From the NCBI RefSeq assembly GCF_030010555.1, contig NZ_JASCQP010000045.1:62001-126000 (forward strand): 64,000 bases of DNA, read 5' to 3'. The notes beneath the pieces were generated by a model. It saw only the letters and a list, made by a program, of their open reading frames with translations. It made no database searches and was not told where the DNA came from. A program made the position numbers and the translations under genes. Positions 8,792 through 16,516 of this stretch are shown here, one piece after another; within the stretch, counting starts at the first letter, position 1; each line of letters starts with the position of its first letter. The DNA is from Halomonas rhizosphaerae. Lineage in GTDB: Bacteria > Pseudomonadota > Gammaproteobacteria > Pseudomonadales > Halomonadaceae.

Positions 8792-9679
8792 CTAGAGCAC
8801 CTCGCGGTGGGCCATCACGAAGTCCAGGAAGGCCTGCTCGGCCCGCGACAGGTAGGCGCCGCGTCCCCAGGCCAGCGACAGGTCCAGCCAGGCAGGCGGG
8901 TCGAAGGAGACCGCCTGAAGCTCCGGCTCCTCCACCACCCGGCGCAGGAAGGTGGTGATGCCGAAGCCCTGGCGGACGATCGCCTTGGTCAGCGGTATCA
9001 GGTTCGACTGGAAGGCGATATCGGCCGTGGTGCCGGTCGCGCGCGCCAGGGCATCGACGAACTCCCGATGGAAGTAGCCATCCTGGAACAGCACCAGGGT
9101 CTCGCCGAAGAAGGCCTCGGCGGAGACGCTCGAGCGCCGGGCGAAGGGGTGCTCCCGCGGCACGCAGACCTCCATCTCCTCGCGTACCAGGCGGCGCCGC
9201 TCCAGGTGACGGCTGCTGTCGTCGTCGATCACAACGCCCAGGTCCAGCTCGCCGTCGGCGATCATGCGTTGCAGGCGGCGTGCACCGGCCTCCACCACGG
9301 TCAGGCGGATGCCGGGGTGGCGGGCCTTGAAGCCCATCAGCAGCGGGGGGAAGTAGTAGGAGCCGAGCATCGAGGGGATGCCGATGCGCACCTCGCCCTT
9401 GACCAGGCCGTGCAGCTCGCGCATGGCCAGGTGCGCGGCCTCGGCGCGTTCGAGCAGCGCCCGGGCGTGGGGGAGGAGGGCCTCGCCCTCCGGGGTCAGG
9501 GCGATGCGTCGCTCGTGGCGGTGGAAGAGCGGCAGCTCCAGGCGCTTCTCCAGGCCGGCGATGGTTTGGCTGACCGCCGACTGCGCCACGTGGAGGGCCC
9601 GGGCGGCGGCCGTGAAGCCCCCCTGGTCGGCCACGGCCAGGAAGACCCTGAGGGTGCGCAGGTCGAAGGGCAGGCTCAT
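8792..9679 (-). CDS. LysR-type transcriptional regulator
   Basis: This 295-residue regulator has an N-terminal winged helix-turn-helix (residues 6-65: LRTLRVFLAVADQGGFTAAARALHVAQSAVSQTIAGLEKRL). The periplasmic-binding-like effector domain follows from about residue 92 (VRIGIPSMLGSYYFPPLL). Length is typical of the family. It is divergent from an MFS transporter gene 110 bases away, the classic arrangement in which the regulator senses a substrate and controls the adjacent exporter. Nested palindromes in the shared gap are the likely binding site. A CGGAG ribosome site precedes the ATG. The effector is unknown; similarity to CynR or YnfL types cannot be resolved by eye. Confidence 0.92.
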   Translation of the reverse strand: MSLPFDLRTLRVFLAVADQGGFTAAARALHVAQSAVSQTIAGLEKRLELPLFHRHERRIALTPEGEALLPHARALLERAEAAHLAMRELHGLVKGEVRIGIPSMLGSYYFPPLLMGFKARHPGIRLTVVEAGARRLQRMIADGELDLGVVIDDDSSRHLERRRLVREEMEVCVPREHPFARRSSVSAEAFFGETLVLFQDGYFHREFVDALARATGTTADIAFQSNLIPLTKAIVRQGFGITTFLRRVVEEPELQAVSFDPPAWLDLSLAWGRGAYLSRAEQAFLDFVMAHREVL

Positions 9680-9700
9680 CGGTGCTCCGGGATTCGAGTC

Positions 9701-9746
9701 ATAAGCAAGCCAGATGATGATGATCTGGATATTCTGTTTGGCTTAT
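9701..9746. promoter_or_regulatory. Nested palindromic operator between lysR-type and MFS genes
   Basis: CCAGATGATGATGATCTGG (9710-9728) is a perfect palindrome. It is flanked by a second inverted pair, ATAAGC at 9701 and GCTTAT at 9741. LysR-type proteins bind such sites between divergent genes. The regulator's own gene begins 22 bases to the left and the MFS gene 44 bases to the right. Confidence 0.55.
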
Positions 9747-9789
9747 CATTCTCGCCGGTGGATCATGGCCTGCCAAGTCGGAGGACGCC

Positions 9790-11049
9790 ATGATCGCCGC
9801 ACATACCCGCGCCTGGTGGCGCGCGACCCTGGCCCTGTGCCTGGGCTCCTTTCTGGTCTTCATCAACCTCTATGCCCCACAGCCGCTGTTGCCGGCGCTG
9901 CGCGGGACCTTCGAGGTCTCGACCCTGGGGGTCAGCCTGGTGATGTCGGTCGCCACGCTGGCGCTGGCCGCCTCGCTGCTGGTCTTCGGCCCGCTCTCGG
10001 ATGCCATAGGCCGGGGCGCCATCATGCGCCTGACCCTGCTGGCGGCCGGGCTGCTCTCGCTGGGACTGGCCTTCGCGCCGAACTTCGAGACGCTGCTGGC
10101 GATGCGCGCCCTGCAGGGCTTCGTGCTGGGCGGGCTGCCGGCGGTGGCGATCGCCTGGATGGGCGACGAGTTCGAGCGCCCGGCCCTGCTCTCGGCGGTG
10201 GGGCTCTATATCGGCGCCAACTCGCTGGGCGGCATCAGTGGCCGGGTGGTGGGCGGCGCCGTGGCCGAGGTCGGCGGGGCACCGGCGAGCTTCCTGGTGG
10301 TGGGGGCGATGACGCTGGTCGGGCTGGTGCTGTTCTGGAAGCTGCTGCCCGCTGCCCCTGCCTTCACGCCGAGGCGCTTCGAGCTGCGCGGGGCCCTGGC
10401 CGACCTCGGCGGACACCTTCGCAACCCGCTGCTGTTCGGCGCCTACCTGCTCGGCGGGCTCAACTTCCTGATCTTCATCAATCAGTACAGCTACATCACC
10501 TTCCGGCTGGCCGATGCCCCCTTCGGGCTGGGGACTCGGGTGCTCGGGTTGATCTTCCTGACCTACCTGGGGGGTACCCTGGGCTCCTCGCTCTCCGGCC
10601 GGCTCGCCGCCCGCTGGTCTCAGCCGGTGTGCATGATGCTGGGGATCCTGATCCTGATCGGCGGCACGGCCGTGACCCTGGCCGGGTCGCTCGGCTGGAT
10701 CATCGCCGGGCTGACCCTCAACGCCTTCGGCTTCTTCCTGGCCCACTCCATGGCCTCGAGCTGGGTAGGGCGTCGGGCTGGCTCGGCGCGGGGCAGCGCC
10801 TCCGCCCTCTACCTGGTGTTCTACTACAGCGGCGCCAGCCTGGGGGGCTTCTGGCTGGAGCCGTTCTGGCGGGCCGCCGGTTGGAACGGCGTGGCGCTGG
10901 CCTCCTGGCTGATGCTGGCGGTGACCCTGGGGCTGGCCGCCTGGCTGTGGCGGCGCGAACGCCGCGAGGATCAGGACGCCGCGCTGGCGCCGGCCTCGTC
11001 CCCCCAGACCTCCTCGAGCCGCTCGACCCGGCCGCAGGCCGACTTGTAG
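9790..11049 (+). CDS. MFS transporter, YnfM-like
   Basis: This 419-residue major facilitator superfamily protein has about twelve hydrophobic helices and is most like the YnfM/YybF drug-exporter group. The INLYAPQPLLPALRGTF segment of helix 1 and the GPLSDAIGRGAIM loop 2-3 motif are typical. The GGEE-free loop ALQGFVLGGLPAVAIAWMGDEF is typical of this subgroup. The ATG has a GGAGG ribosome site 5 bases ahead. The gene diverges from the LysR gene that probably controls it. Its last 79 bases run antisense into the 3' end of msrA, giving a polar Ser/Arg/Gln-rich tail (about 25 residues) beyond the last helix. The substrate is unknown. Confidence 0.9.
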   Translation: MIAAHTRAWWRATLALCLGSFLVFINLYAPQPLLPALRGTFEVSTLGVSLVMSVATLALAASLLVFGPLSDAIGRGAIMRLTLLAAGLLSLGLAFAPNFETLLAMRALQGFVLGGLPAVAIAWMGDEFERPALLSAVGLYIGANSLGGISGRVVGGAVAEVGGAPASFLVVGAMTLVGLVLFWKLLPAAPAFTPRRFELRGALADLGGHLRNPLLFGAYLLGGLNFLIFINQYSYITFRLADAPFGLGTRVLGLIFLTYLGGTLGSSLSGRLAARWSQPVCMMLGILILIGGTAVTLAGSLGWIIAGLTLNAFGFFLAHSMASSWVGRRAGSARGSASALYLVFYYSGASLGGFWLEPFWRAAGWNGVALASWLMLAVTLGLAAWLWRRERREDQDAALAPASSPQTSSSRSTRPQADL

Positions 11050-11603
11050 AAGCGATAGCGCACCGGGTTCTCGAGGTAGTAGTCCTGGTGATACGCCTCG
11101 GCCGGGTAGAAGGCCTCGAAGTCGTTGATCTCGGTGGCGATGGGCTCGTCGAAGCGCTCGGCGACGGCGTCCCGGCTGGCCTCGGCCAGCGCGCGCTGCT
11201 CCGCGTCCAGGGGGAAGATGGCACTGCGGTAGGAGGCGCCCTTGTCGCAGAACTGGCGGTCCTCGGCGAAGGGATCGATGTTGCGCCAGAACACGTGCAG
11301 CAGGGTCTCGTAGTCCACCCGGTCGGGGTCGTAGTCGACCTTGACCACTTCGGCGTGGCCGGTGCCGCCTGCCGTTACCTGCTCGTAGGTCGGGTCCTCG
11401 GTGCGACCGCCGCTGTAGCCGGACGTGGTCTCCAGCACCCCCTCGACCTGGTCATAGGCTTCCTCCATGCACCAGAAGCAGCCGCCGGCGAAGACGGCAC
11501 TCGCGGTCTCTTCATCGGCCTGGGCGGTGCCGGCGATGGCAAGCACGGTCGGCAGGGCAAGCAGGGTCAGGCGGCGAAAGGCAGGGAAGGGCAGCAGGCT
11601 CAT
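10971..11603 (-). CDS. msrA: Peptide-methionine (S)-S-oxide reductase, periplasmic
   Basis: This 210-residue enzyme reduces the S-epimer of methionine sulfoxide. A signal peptide (residues 1-29, RR then LTLLALPTVLAIAGTAQA, predicted cut after AQA) indicates export to the periplasm, unlike cytoplasmic E. coli MsrA. The GCFWCMEEAYDQ motif supplies the nucleophile Cys42. GYSGG, YEQVTAGGTGHAEVV, DPFAEDRQFCDKG and YHQDYY are standard MsrA blocks. The C-terminal KSACGR cysteine is a probable recycling residue. The ATG at 11603 has GGAG 7 bases upstream; longer frames to 11744 lack a better site. Its 3' end overlaps the convergent MFS gene by 79 bases. Confidence 0.93.
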   Translation of the reverse strand: MSLLPFPAFRRLTLLALPTVLAIAGTAQADEETASAVFAGGCFWCMEEAYDQVEGVLETTSGYSGGRTEDPTYEQVTAGGTGHAEVVKVDYDPDRVDYETLLHVFWRNIDPFAEDRQFCDKGASYRSAIFPLDAEQRALAEASRDAVAERFDEPIATEINDFEAFYPAEAYHQDYYLENPVRYRFYKSACGRVERLEEVWGDEAGASAAS

Positions 11604-11792
11604 CGTATGGCTCCACGGGACAGGGATGATAGGTTGGAGAGAAGTGATGACATTGGGTTCCATATCGATCCATTTCCTTTCAGGACACCAGGGGCGCTTC
11701 CGCGTAAGTTTCTTCCCTCCACCACGACAGAGGGGCGTCTTCAACGTCCGCGGATGCGGTGACCTTCATCATTTACCTACGGGAGTCCCCCC

Positions 11793-13985
11793 TTGACACG
11801 ACGACGCCTGATACTCGCGGCCGTGATCGCCCTGCTGGTCGCGGCCTACTTCCTCAGCGGCGCCAATCAGGCCCTGACCCTCGACAACCTGCAGGCCGAG
11901 CAGGATCGCTTCCAGGCCTGGCTGGCCGCGGAACCGCTGACCGTCGCCGGCGGCTTCTTCCTGATCTATGTGGCGATCACCGCCGTCTCGCTGCCCGGGG
12001 CGACCTTGCTGACCCTGCTCGGCGGGGCGTTGTTCGGTTTCGGCTGGGGGCTGCTGCTGATCTCCTTCGCCAGCACCCTCGGTGCCACGCTGGCCGCGCT
12101 GATCGCCCGCACCCTGGCGCGCGCACCGCTGGAGCGGCGCTTTGCCACGCAGCTCGCCCGCATCAACGCCGGCATCGAGCGCGAGGGGGCCTTCTATCTC
12201 TTCACCCTGCGACTTATCCCGCTCTTCCCCTTCTTCGTCATCAACCTGGTGATGGGGCTCACCCGCATGCGGTTGCGGACCTTCTACTGGGTCAGCCAGG
12301 TCGGCATGCTGCCGGGCACGGCGGTGTACGTGAACGCGGGGCGCGAACTCGGCAACCTGGAGTCGCTCTCCGGGGTCCTCTCCCCGGGGCTGATCGGTTC
12401 CTTCGTGCTGATTGGCCTCTTTCCCTGGCTGGCCCGTGCCCTGGTGGCCATCGGCAAGCGGCGCCAACTGGCCCGCCGCTTCGACCGCCCGCGACACTTC
12501 GACCAGGACATCGTGGTGATCGGCGGCGGATCGGCCGGGCTGGTCGCCAGCTACATCGCCGCGGCGGTGAAGGCCCGGGTGGCGCTGGTGGAGCGCGACC
12601 GCCTGGGCGGGGACTGCCTGAACACCGGCTGCGTCCCCTCCAAGGCGCTGATCCGGGCCGCGCGGGTCGCCAGCGAGATCCGCGAGGCCCCGCGGTACGG
12701 GGTCAGCGCCGGGGCGCCCGAGGTGGACTTTGCCGCCGTGATGGGCCATGTCCACCGCGCCATCCGCGAGGTGGAGCCCCACGACAGTCGCGAGCGCTAC
12801 GAGGGGCTGGGCGTGGAGGTGATCGCCGGTGATGCCGTGCTTGAGGATCCCTGGCGAGTGCGTATCCGCGACGCCGACGGCGAGCGGGTACTGACCACGC
12901 GCCATGTGATCATCGCCAGCGGGGCACGGCCGCGCGTGCCGCCGCTGCCCGGCCTGGAGGAGATCGAGGTGCTCACCTCCGACAACCTCTGGCGACTCGA
13001 GACCCTCCCCGAGCGCCTGGTAGTGCTGGGCGGTGGTCCGATCGGCTGCGAGCTGGGCCAGAGCTTCGCCCGGCTGGGCAGCCGGGTGGCGATGGTGGAG
13101 ATGGGCGGCCAGTTGCTGCCTCGTGAAGACCGGGAGGTGGCCAGCGAGGTCGAGGCCCGGCTGGGCGAGGAGGGCCTGGCCGTCCATCTCGCCACTCGGG
13201 CGCTGCGGTTGGTGGCCGAGGAGGGCGGTGGCCATGCCCTGGAGGTCGAGCGGCGCGACGCCCAGGGCGAACCGGTGATCGAGCGGCTGCCCTTCTCCCA
13301 CCTGCTGGTCGCGGTAGGACGCCAGGCCAACGTCGAGGGAATGGGCCTCGAGGCCCTCGGTGTCGAGACCCGGCCCGACGGCACCCTGGCCGTGGACGAA
13401 TCCCTGCAGAGCGTGCTGCCCAATGTCTGGGCCTGCGGCGACGTGGCGGGACCCTACCAGCTGACCCACGCCAGCGCCCATCAGGCCTGGCATGCCACGG
13501 TGAATGCGCTGTTCGGCGAGCTCAAACGGTTCCGGGTGAGCTATAGAGCCCTGCCGGCGGTCACCTTTACCGACCCCGAGGTGGCGCGGGTCGGGCTCAA
13601 CGAGCGGGAGGCCCTCGATGCGGGCGTCGAGGTCGAGGTCACGCGCTACGCCTTGAGCGAGCTGGATCGCGCCATTGCCGAGGGCAGTACCCGCGGCTTC
13701 GTGAAAGTGTTGACCGTGCCCGGCCGTGACCGGATTCTCGGGGCCACCATCGTCGGCCAGGGGGCGGGGGAGATGCTGGCCGAGTTCACCCTGGCGATGA
13801 CCCGCGGCATCGGGCTCAACAAGCTGCTGGGCACCATCCATCCCTATCCGACCCACAGCGAGGCGGTCAAGGCCACGGCCGGGGTCTGGAAGAATGCCCA
13901 CAAGCCGGAGCGCCTGCTGGGCTGGCTGGCGCGCTATTTCGCCTGGCGTCGGGGTGGCGACGGGACCGACGAGGCAGGAAACTAG
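11793..13985 (+). CDS. TVP38/VTT membrane domain fused to a mercuric-reductase-like flavoprotein
   Basis: This is a 730-residue fusion. Residues 1-225 are a TVP38/TMEM64-type (VTT, formerly SNARE-associated) membrane domain with LGGALFGFGWGLLLISFASTLGAT and FTLRLIPLFPFFVINLVMG. From about residue 238 it is a class I pyridine nucleotide-disulfide oxidoreductase. It has FAD motif VIGGGSAGLVAS, redox pair CLNTGCVPSK (near Cys273/278), NAD(P) motif LGGGPIGCELG, ACGDVAGPYQLTH and C-terminal HPYPTHSEA. It lacks the mercury-binding HMA domain and C-terminal cysteine pair of true MerA. The substrate is unknown; a membrane-tethered dithiol oxidoreductase is a fair guess. The start is TTG with GGGAG upstream. 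Its stop nearly touches the next gene. Confidence 0.9.
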   Translation: MTRRRLILAAVIALLVAAYFLSGANQALTLDNLQAEQDRFQAWLAAEPLTVAGGFFLIYVAITAVSLPGATLLTLLGGALFGFGWGLLLISFASTLGATLAALIARTLARAPLERRFATQLARINAGIEREGAFYLFTLRLIPLFPFFVINLVMGLTRMRLRTFYWVSQVGMLPGTAVYVNAGRELGNLESLSGVLSPGLIGSFVLIGLFPWLARALVAIGKRRQLARRFDRPRHFDQDIVVIGGGSAGLVASYIAAAVKARVALVERDRLGGDCLNTGCVPSKALIRAARVASEIREAPRYGVSAGAPEVDFAAVMGHVHRAIREVEPHDSRERYEGLGVEVIAGDAVLEDPWRVRIRDADGERVLTTRHVIIASGARPRVPPLPGLEEIEVLTSDNLWRLETLPERLVVLGGGPIGCELGQSFARLGSRVAMVEMGGQLLPREDREVASEVEARLGEEGLAVHLATRALRLVAEEGGGHALEVERRDAQGEPVIERLPFSHLLVAVGRQANVEGMGLEALGVETRPDGTLAVDESLQSVLPNVWACGDVAGPYQLTHASAHQAWHATVNALFGELKRFRVSYRALPAVTFTDPEVARVGLNEREALDAGVEVEVTRYALSELDRAIAEGSTRGFVKVLTVPGRDRILGATIVGQGAGEMLAEFTLAMTRGIGLNKLLGTIHPYPTHSEAVKATAGVWKNAHKPERLLGWLARYFAWRRGGDGTDEAGN

Positions 13986-13986
13986 C

Positions 13987-14631
13987 ATGCTCGACCGCTG
14001 GACCATGCCGCTGACCCAGGGCCCGCTGTCGACCCTGGCCCGCGGTCTCGCGACGCTCAGGGTGCGCCCCGATCAGGTGACGGTCGCCGCCTTCCTGGTG
14101 GGGATGCTGGCCCTGCCGCTGCTGGCTCTCGGCTGGTACCTGCCGGCGCTGGTGGTCATCCTGCTCAATCGCCTCGGCGACGGGCTGGACGGCGCGCTCG
14201 CCAGGCTGACGGGGGAGGCGAGCGACGCCGGGGGCTTCCTCGACATCGGCCTTGACTTCGTCTTCTACGCGGCGGTGGTGCTGGGCTTCGCCTTGGCCGA
14301 CCCGGCGGCCAATGCCCTGGCGGCGTCCTTCCTGCTGTTCGCCTTCATCGGCACCGGGACCTCCTTCCTGGCCTTCGCCATCATGGCCACCCGCCACGGC
14401 CTCGAGCGGCCGCGCTTCCAGCAGAAGGCCTTCTACTACCTGCATGGCCTGACCGAGGGCACGGAGACCGTACTGGCCTTCGTGCTCTTCTGCCTGTTCC
14501 CCGCCCACTTCGCGCTGCTGGCGATGGTCTTCGGCGGGGCCTGCCTGGTGACTACCGCCACCCGACTGTGGGGCGGTCATCGCACCTTGCGGGCCTTCGA
14601 GCAGGAGCGCCCGAAACGATCGCCTCCCTGA
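13987..14631 (+). CDS. CDP-alcohol phosphatidyltransferase family protein
   Basis: This 214-residue integral membrane enzyme has about five or six hydrophobic helices and the CDP-OH signature. GDGLDGALAR, then eight residues, then GGFLDIGLDF gives D-x2-DG-x2-AR-x8-G-x3-D-x3-D, the metal and CDP-diacylglycerol site. Such enzymes swap CMP for an alcohol during phospholipid synthesis. The alcohol cannot be read off, but this short, uncharacterised subgroup differs from PgsA and PssA. The ATG lies one base after the stop of the TVP38-flavoprotein gene, with AGGAAAC as ribosome site. The two are almost certainly co-transcribed and may act on the same membrane process. Confidence 0.88.
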   Translation: MLDRWTMPLTQGPLSTLARGLATLRVRPDQVTVAAFLVGMLALPLLALGWYLPALVVILLNRLGDGLDGALARLTGEASDAGGFLDIGLDFVFYAAVVLGFALADPAANALAASFLLFAFIGTGTSFLAFAIMATRHGLERPRFQQKAFYYLHGLTEGTETVLAFVLFCLFPAHFALLAMVFGGACLVTTATRLWGGHRTLRAFEQERPKRSPP

Positions 14632-14634
14632 ACG

Positions 14635-14665
14635 ACGAAGGGGCAGCCCATGGCTGCCCCTTCGT
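14635..14665. terminator. Bidirectional rho-independent terminator
   Basis: ACGAAGGGGCAGC and GCTGCCCCTTCGT form a perfect 13-bp stem with a 5-base loop between two convergent genes, the CDP-alcohol transferase (plus) and slyD (minus). Confidence 0.8.
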
Positions 14666-14711
14666 GATCCCGGTCTCGCCTCTCGGCAGCCGGTGCGGTC
14701 ACCGCGTACGT

Positions 14712-15194
14712 TCAGTGCTCGTGGCCGCCCTCGCCGTGCACGTGGCCGTGCTCGACCTCTTCCTCGCTGGCCTCGCGGACCTCGGCGATTTCCACGTCGA
14801 AGTTCAGGGACTGGCCGGCGAGCGGATGGTTGCCGTCGACGGTGACCGTGTCGCCCTCGACCTTGGTCACGGTGACCATCAGCGGGCCGCCCTGGGTCTG
14901 GGCCTGGAACTGCATGCCCGGCTCGACGCTGTCGACGCCCTGGAAGGCGTCACGCGGCACTTCCTGCACGAGCTGAGGCTGGACCTCGCCGTAGCCTTCT
15001 TCCGGGGCAACCTTGGCATGGAGCTTGTCGCCGGAGGCGCGCCCTTCCAGCTGCTTCTCGAGGCCCGGAATGATGTTGCCGGCGCCGTGGAGATAGGTCA
15101 GCGGCTCGCGGCCTTCCGAGCTGTCCAGCACTTCACCTGCATCGTTGGTCAGGGTGTAGTGGAACGCGACAACGGAATTCTGCGCAATCTGCAT
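14712..15194 (-). CDS. slyD: FKBP-type peptidyl-prolyl isomerase, SlyD family
   Basis: This 160-residue cytoplasmic prolyl isomerase/chaperone has the split FKBP domain: residues 1-65 (VVAFHYTLTNDAGEVLDSSEG, PLTYLHGAGNIIPGLEKQLEG) and 120-145 (VDGNHPLAGQSLNFDVEI). These flank the insert-in-flap chaperone domain (PEEGYGEVQPQLVQEVPRDAF). The C-terminus is rich in histidine and acidic residues (HGHVHGEGGHEH). This is shorter than the metal-binding tail of E. coli SlyD but may still bind nickel or zinc. The start at 15194 is chosen because MQIAQNSVVAFHY aligns with family N-termini. A TTGACT -35-like element lies upstream. Confidence 0.9.
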   Translation of the reverse strand: MQIAQNSVVAFHYTLTNDAGEVLDSSEGREPLTYLHGAGNIIPGLEKQLEGRASGDKLHAKVAPEEGYGEVQPQLVQEVPRDAFQGVDSVEPGMQFQAQTQGGPLMVTVTKVEGDTVTVDGNHPLAGQSLNFDVEIAEVREASEEEVEHGHVHGEGGHEH

Positions 15195-15427
15195 TGATGA
15201 ACCTTTCGGTGAGTGCATGTAGCACGACATGGTAACGCGGCAGTCAAGCGACTGTCAGGGGCATGGAGGAAATTCAGGATGTGAGGGCCGAGCCTGAGCC
15301 GCATTCACGCCTTTGCGGTCCCGGGTCGGGGGACTTTCGGACGGTTGCGTGGCCTACCCGGCAGGGATACCCTTGCCTGAGTCCGTTTTCCCGATTCCCT
15401 TCTATCGACCCTTCCATGGAGAGTGCC

Positions 15428-15709
15428 ATGACCTTGACCCTGATCTGGCTGATCGCCTTCGCCGTGTTCCTGTATCTCTTCCTCAAACGCTGGGAGGCTT
15501 CCGTCAGCGGTATCCTCGACAAGCTGCTGCCTGCCGTACTGCGCAGCGAGGATGATCGCTGGGTATGGTGTCCGGCCCTGGCAGTTCTGGGTGCCACTTT
15601 CATCGTGCGGCCCGTGGACATGCTCTTCACCGTGATCGTGATTGGCCTGGTGGCGCTGGTCGCCACCAAGCTGGCCGGCTGGGCCATGAACAAGGTCGAC
15701 CTGCACTGA
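15428..15709 (+). CDS. Small membrane protein, unknown function
   Basis: This 93-residue protein is not a family I recognise. A first hydrophobic helix (TLIWLIAFAVFLYLFLK) is followed by an amphipathic stretch (RWEASVSGILDKLLPAVLRSEDDR). Then come two more hydrophobic runs (WCPALAVLGATFIV and LFTVIVIGLVALVATKLAGWAM). It should be an inner-membrane protein with two or three passes. The ATG at 15428 has GGAGAG six bases upstream; an ATG four codons earlier is possible. A strong terminator lies about 50 bases downstream. It has no operon partner. Confidence 0.65.
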   Translation: MTLTLIWLIAFAVFLYLFLKRWEASVSGILDKLLPAVLRSEDDRWVWCPALAVLGATFIVRPVDMLFTVIVIGLVALVATKLAGWAMNKVDLH

Positions 15710-15760
15710 GGATGTCCCGGCGACGCCGGATGTCACCAACGCAACAAGAACGCAACGAGG

Positions 15761-15788
15761 AAGGCCCGCGGATCGCTCCGCGGGCCTT
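15761..15788. terminator. Bidirectional rho-independent terminator
   Basis: AAGGCCCGCGGA and TCCGCGGGCCTT form a 12-bp perfect stem with a TCGC loop between the small membrane protein gene (plus) and the SlyB-type lipoprotein gene (minus). It is followed by TTGTTC on the plus strand. Confidence 0.8.
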
Positions 15789-15833
15789 GTTCATTGACGG
15801 CCGCCCATGCTCCCGAGGCGACCAGCATCACTC

Positions 15834-16301
15834 TCAGTAGGGGGCCACGCTGACGCTGCTGCCGCTGCCGATCAGGCGGACGCGCTGGCCGACCTGGAAG
15901 TTCTGGTCCGCCTTCTGGACCACGACCACGTTCCGGCCGTTGTCCTGGCGGATCTCCATTTCCCAGGCGGTGATGCGGTTGGTCGACTCCTCGACCTTGG
16001 TGCCGGCCACGGCGCCGCCGATGGCGCCGGCCACGGTGGCCAGCTGGCGTCCGCTGCCGCCGCCCACCTGGTTGCCGAGCAGGCCGCCGATCACGGCACC
16101 GCCGCCGGAGCCGAGCAGGCCGCCGGCGCGGCTGTCGGCCTGGATCTGCACCTGGCGCAGGGCGGTGATGGTCCCGAAGGTCACGGTCTGGGCCGACTTG
16201 GCCTGATTGCCGCTGTAGACGTTGCCCGAATAGGGGGCGGTGTTGGCACAGCCGGCCAGGGTGAGGATGCCGATGGCCAGAACGGGAAGAAGGCGTTTCA
16301 T
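15834..16301 (-). CDS. slyB: SlyB/Pcp-type outer-membrane lipoprotein (glycine-zipper)
   Basis: This 155-residue lipoprotein starts with a signal peptide ending in the lipobox LTLAGC (Cys18). After a short TVTFGTITALRQVQI segment comes a glycine-zipper transmembrane-like region (residues 60-100: GGLLGSGGGAVIGGLLGNQVGGGSG, VAGAIGGAVAGTKVEE). The conserved TNRITAWEMEIRQDNGR and FQVGQRVRLIG blocks of the 17-kDa surface-antigen family follow. SlyB-type lipoproteins stabilise outer-membrane proteins under stress and are PhoPQ-regulated in enterobacteria. No PhoP box was identified here. The ribosome site is a strong AAGGAGA. Confidence 0.9.
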   Translation of the reverse strand: MKRLLPVLAIGILTLAGCANTAPYSGNVYSGNQAKSAQTVTFGTITALRQVQIQADSRAGGLLGSGGGAVIGGLLGNQVGGGSGRQLATVAGAIGGAVAGTKVEESTNRITAWEMEIRQDNGRNVVVVQKADQNFQVGQRVRLIGSGSSVSVAPY

Positions 16302-16461
16302 GCAGGATCTCCTTGATGTCCGTGACGAACACTCGGTCCCGGATGGTGACCAAAGGTTAATGGACAGTGTTCTTTAACGAGTCTACCCACTGCGAACCGG
16401 CTTGGCCAGCGCGTCGGGCTTCCTGCCACGAGTGTAGCGTCGCCTTGCGGTCAACAATATG

Positions 16462-16487
16462 AAAAAAGGGAGGCCAATCGGCCTCCC
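16462..16487 (-). terminator. Rho-independent terminator of aceA
   Basis: On the minus strand, GGGAGGCC-GATT-GGCCTCCC is followed by six T residues. It lies 30 bases past the aceA stop codon. Confidence 0.88.
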
Positions 16488-16516
16488 AAGGGTTCCAGTC
16501 GTTACCGCCAGTGGCC

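Noticed and set aside
11793..13985. Mercuric reductase (merA) assignment
   Set aside because: The redox motif is shared by the whole family. The N-terminal HMA domain and the C-terminal vicinal cysteines are missing, and no mer genes are nearby.
11769..14006. Long minus-strand frame opposite the TVP38 fusion gene
   Set aside because: The plus strand encodes a clear two-domain protein with all flavoprotein motifs. The opposite frame has only shadow composition.
14712..15194. SlyD C-terminal His tail as evidence for a nickel hydrogenase locus
   Set aside because: There are no hydrogenase or nickel transport genes in the window. The tail is short and common in SlyD proteins.
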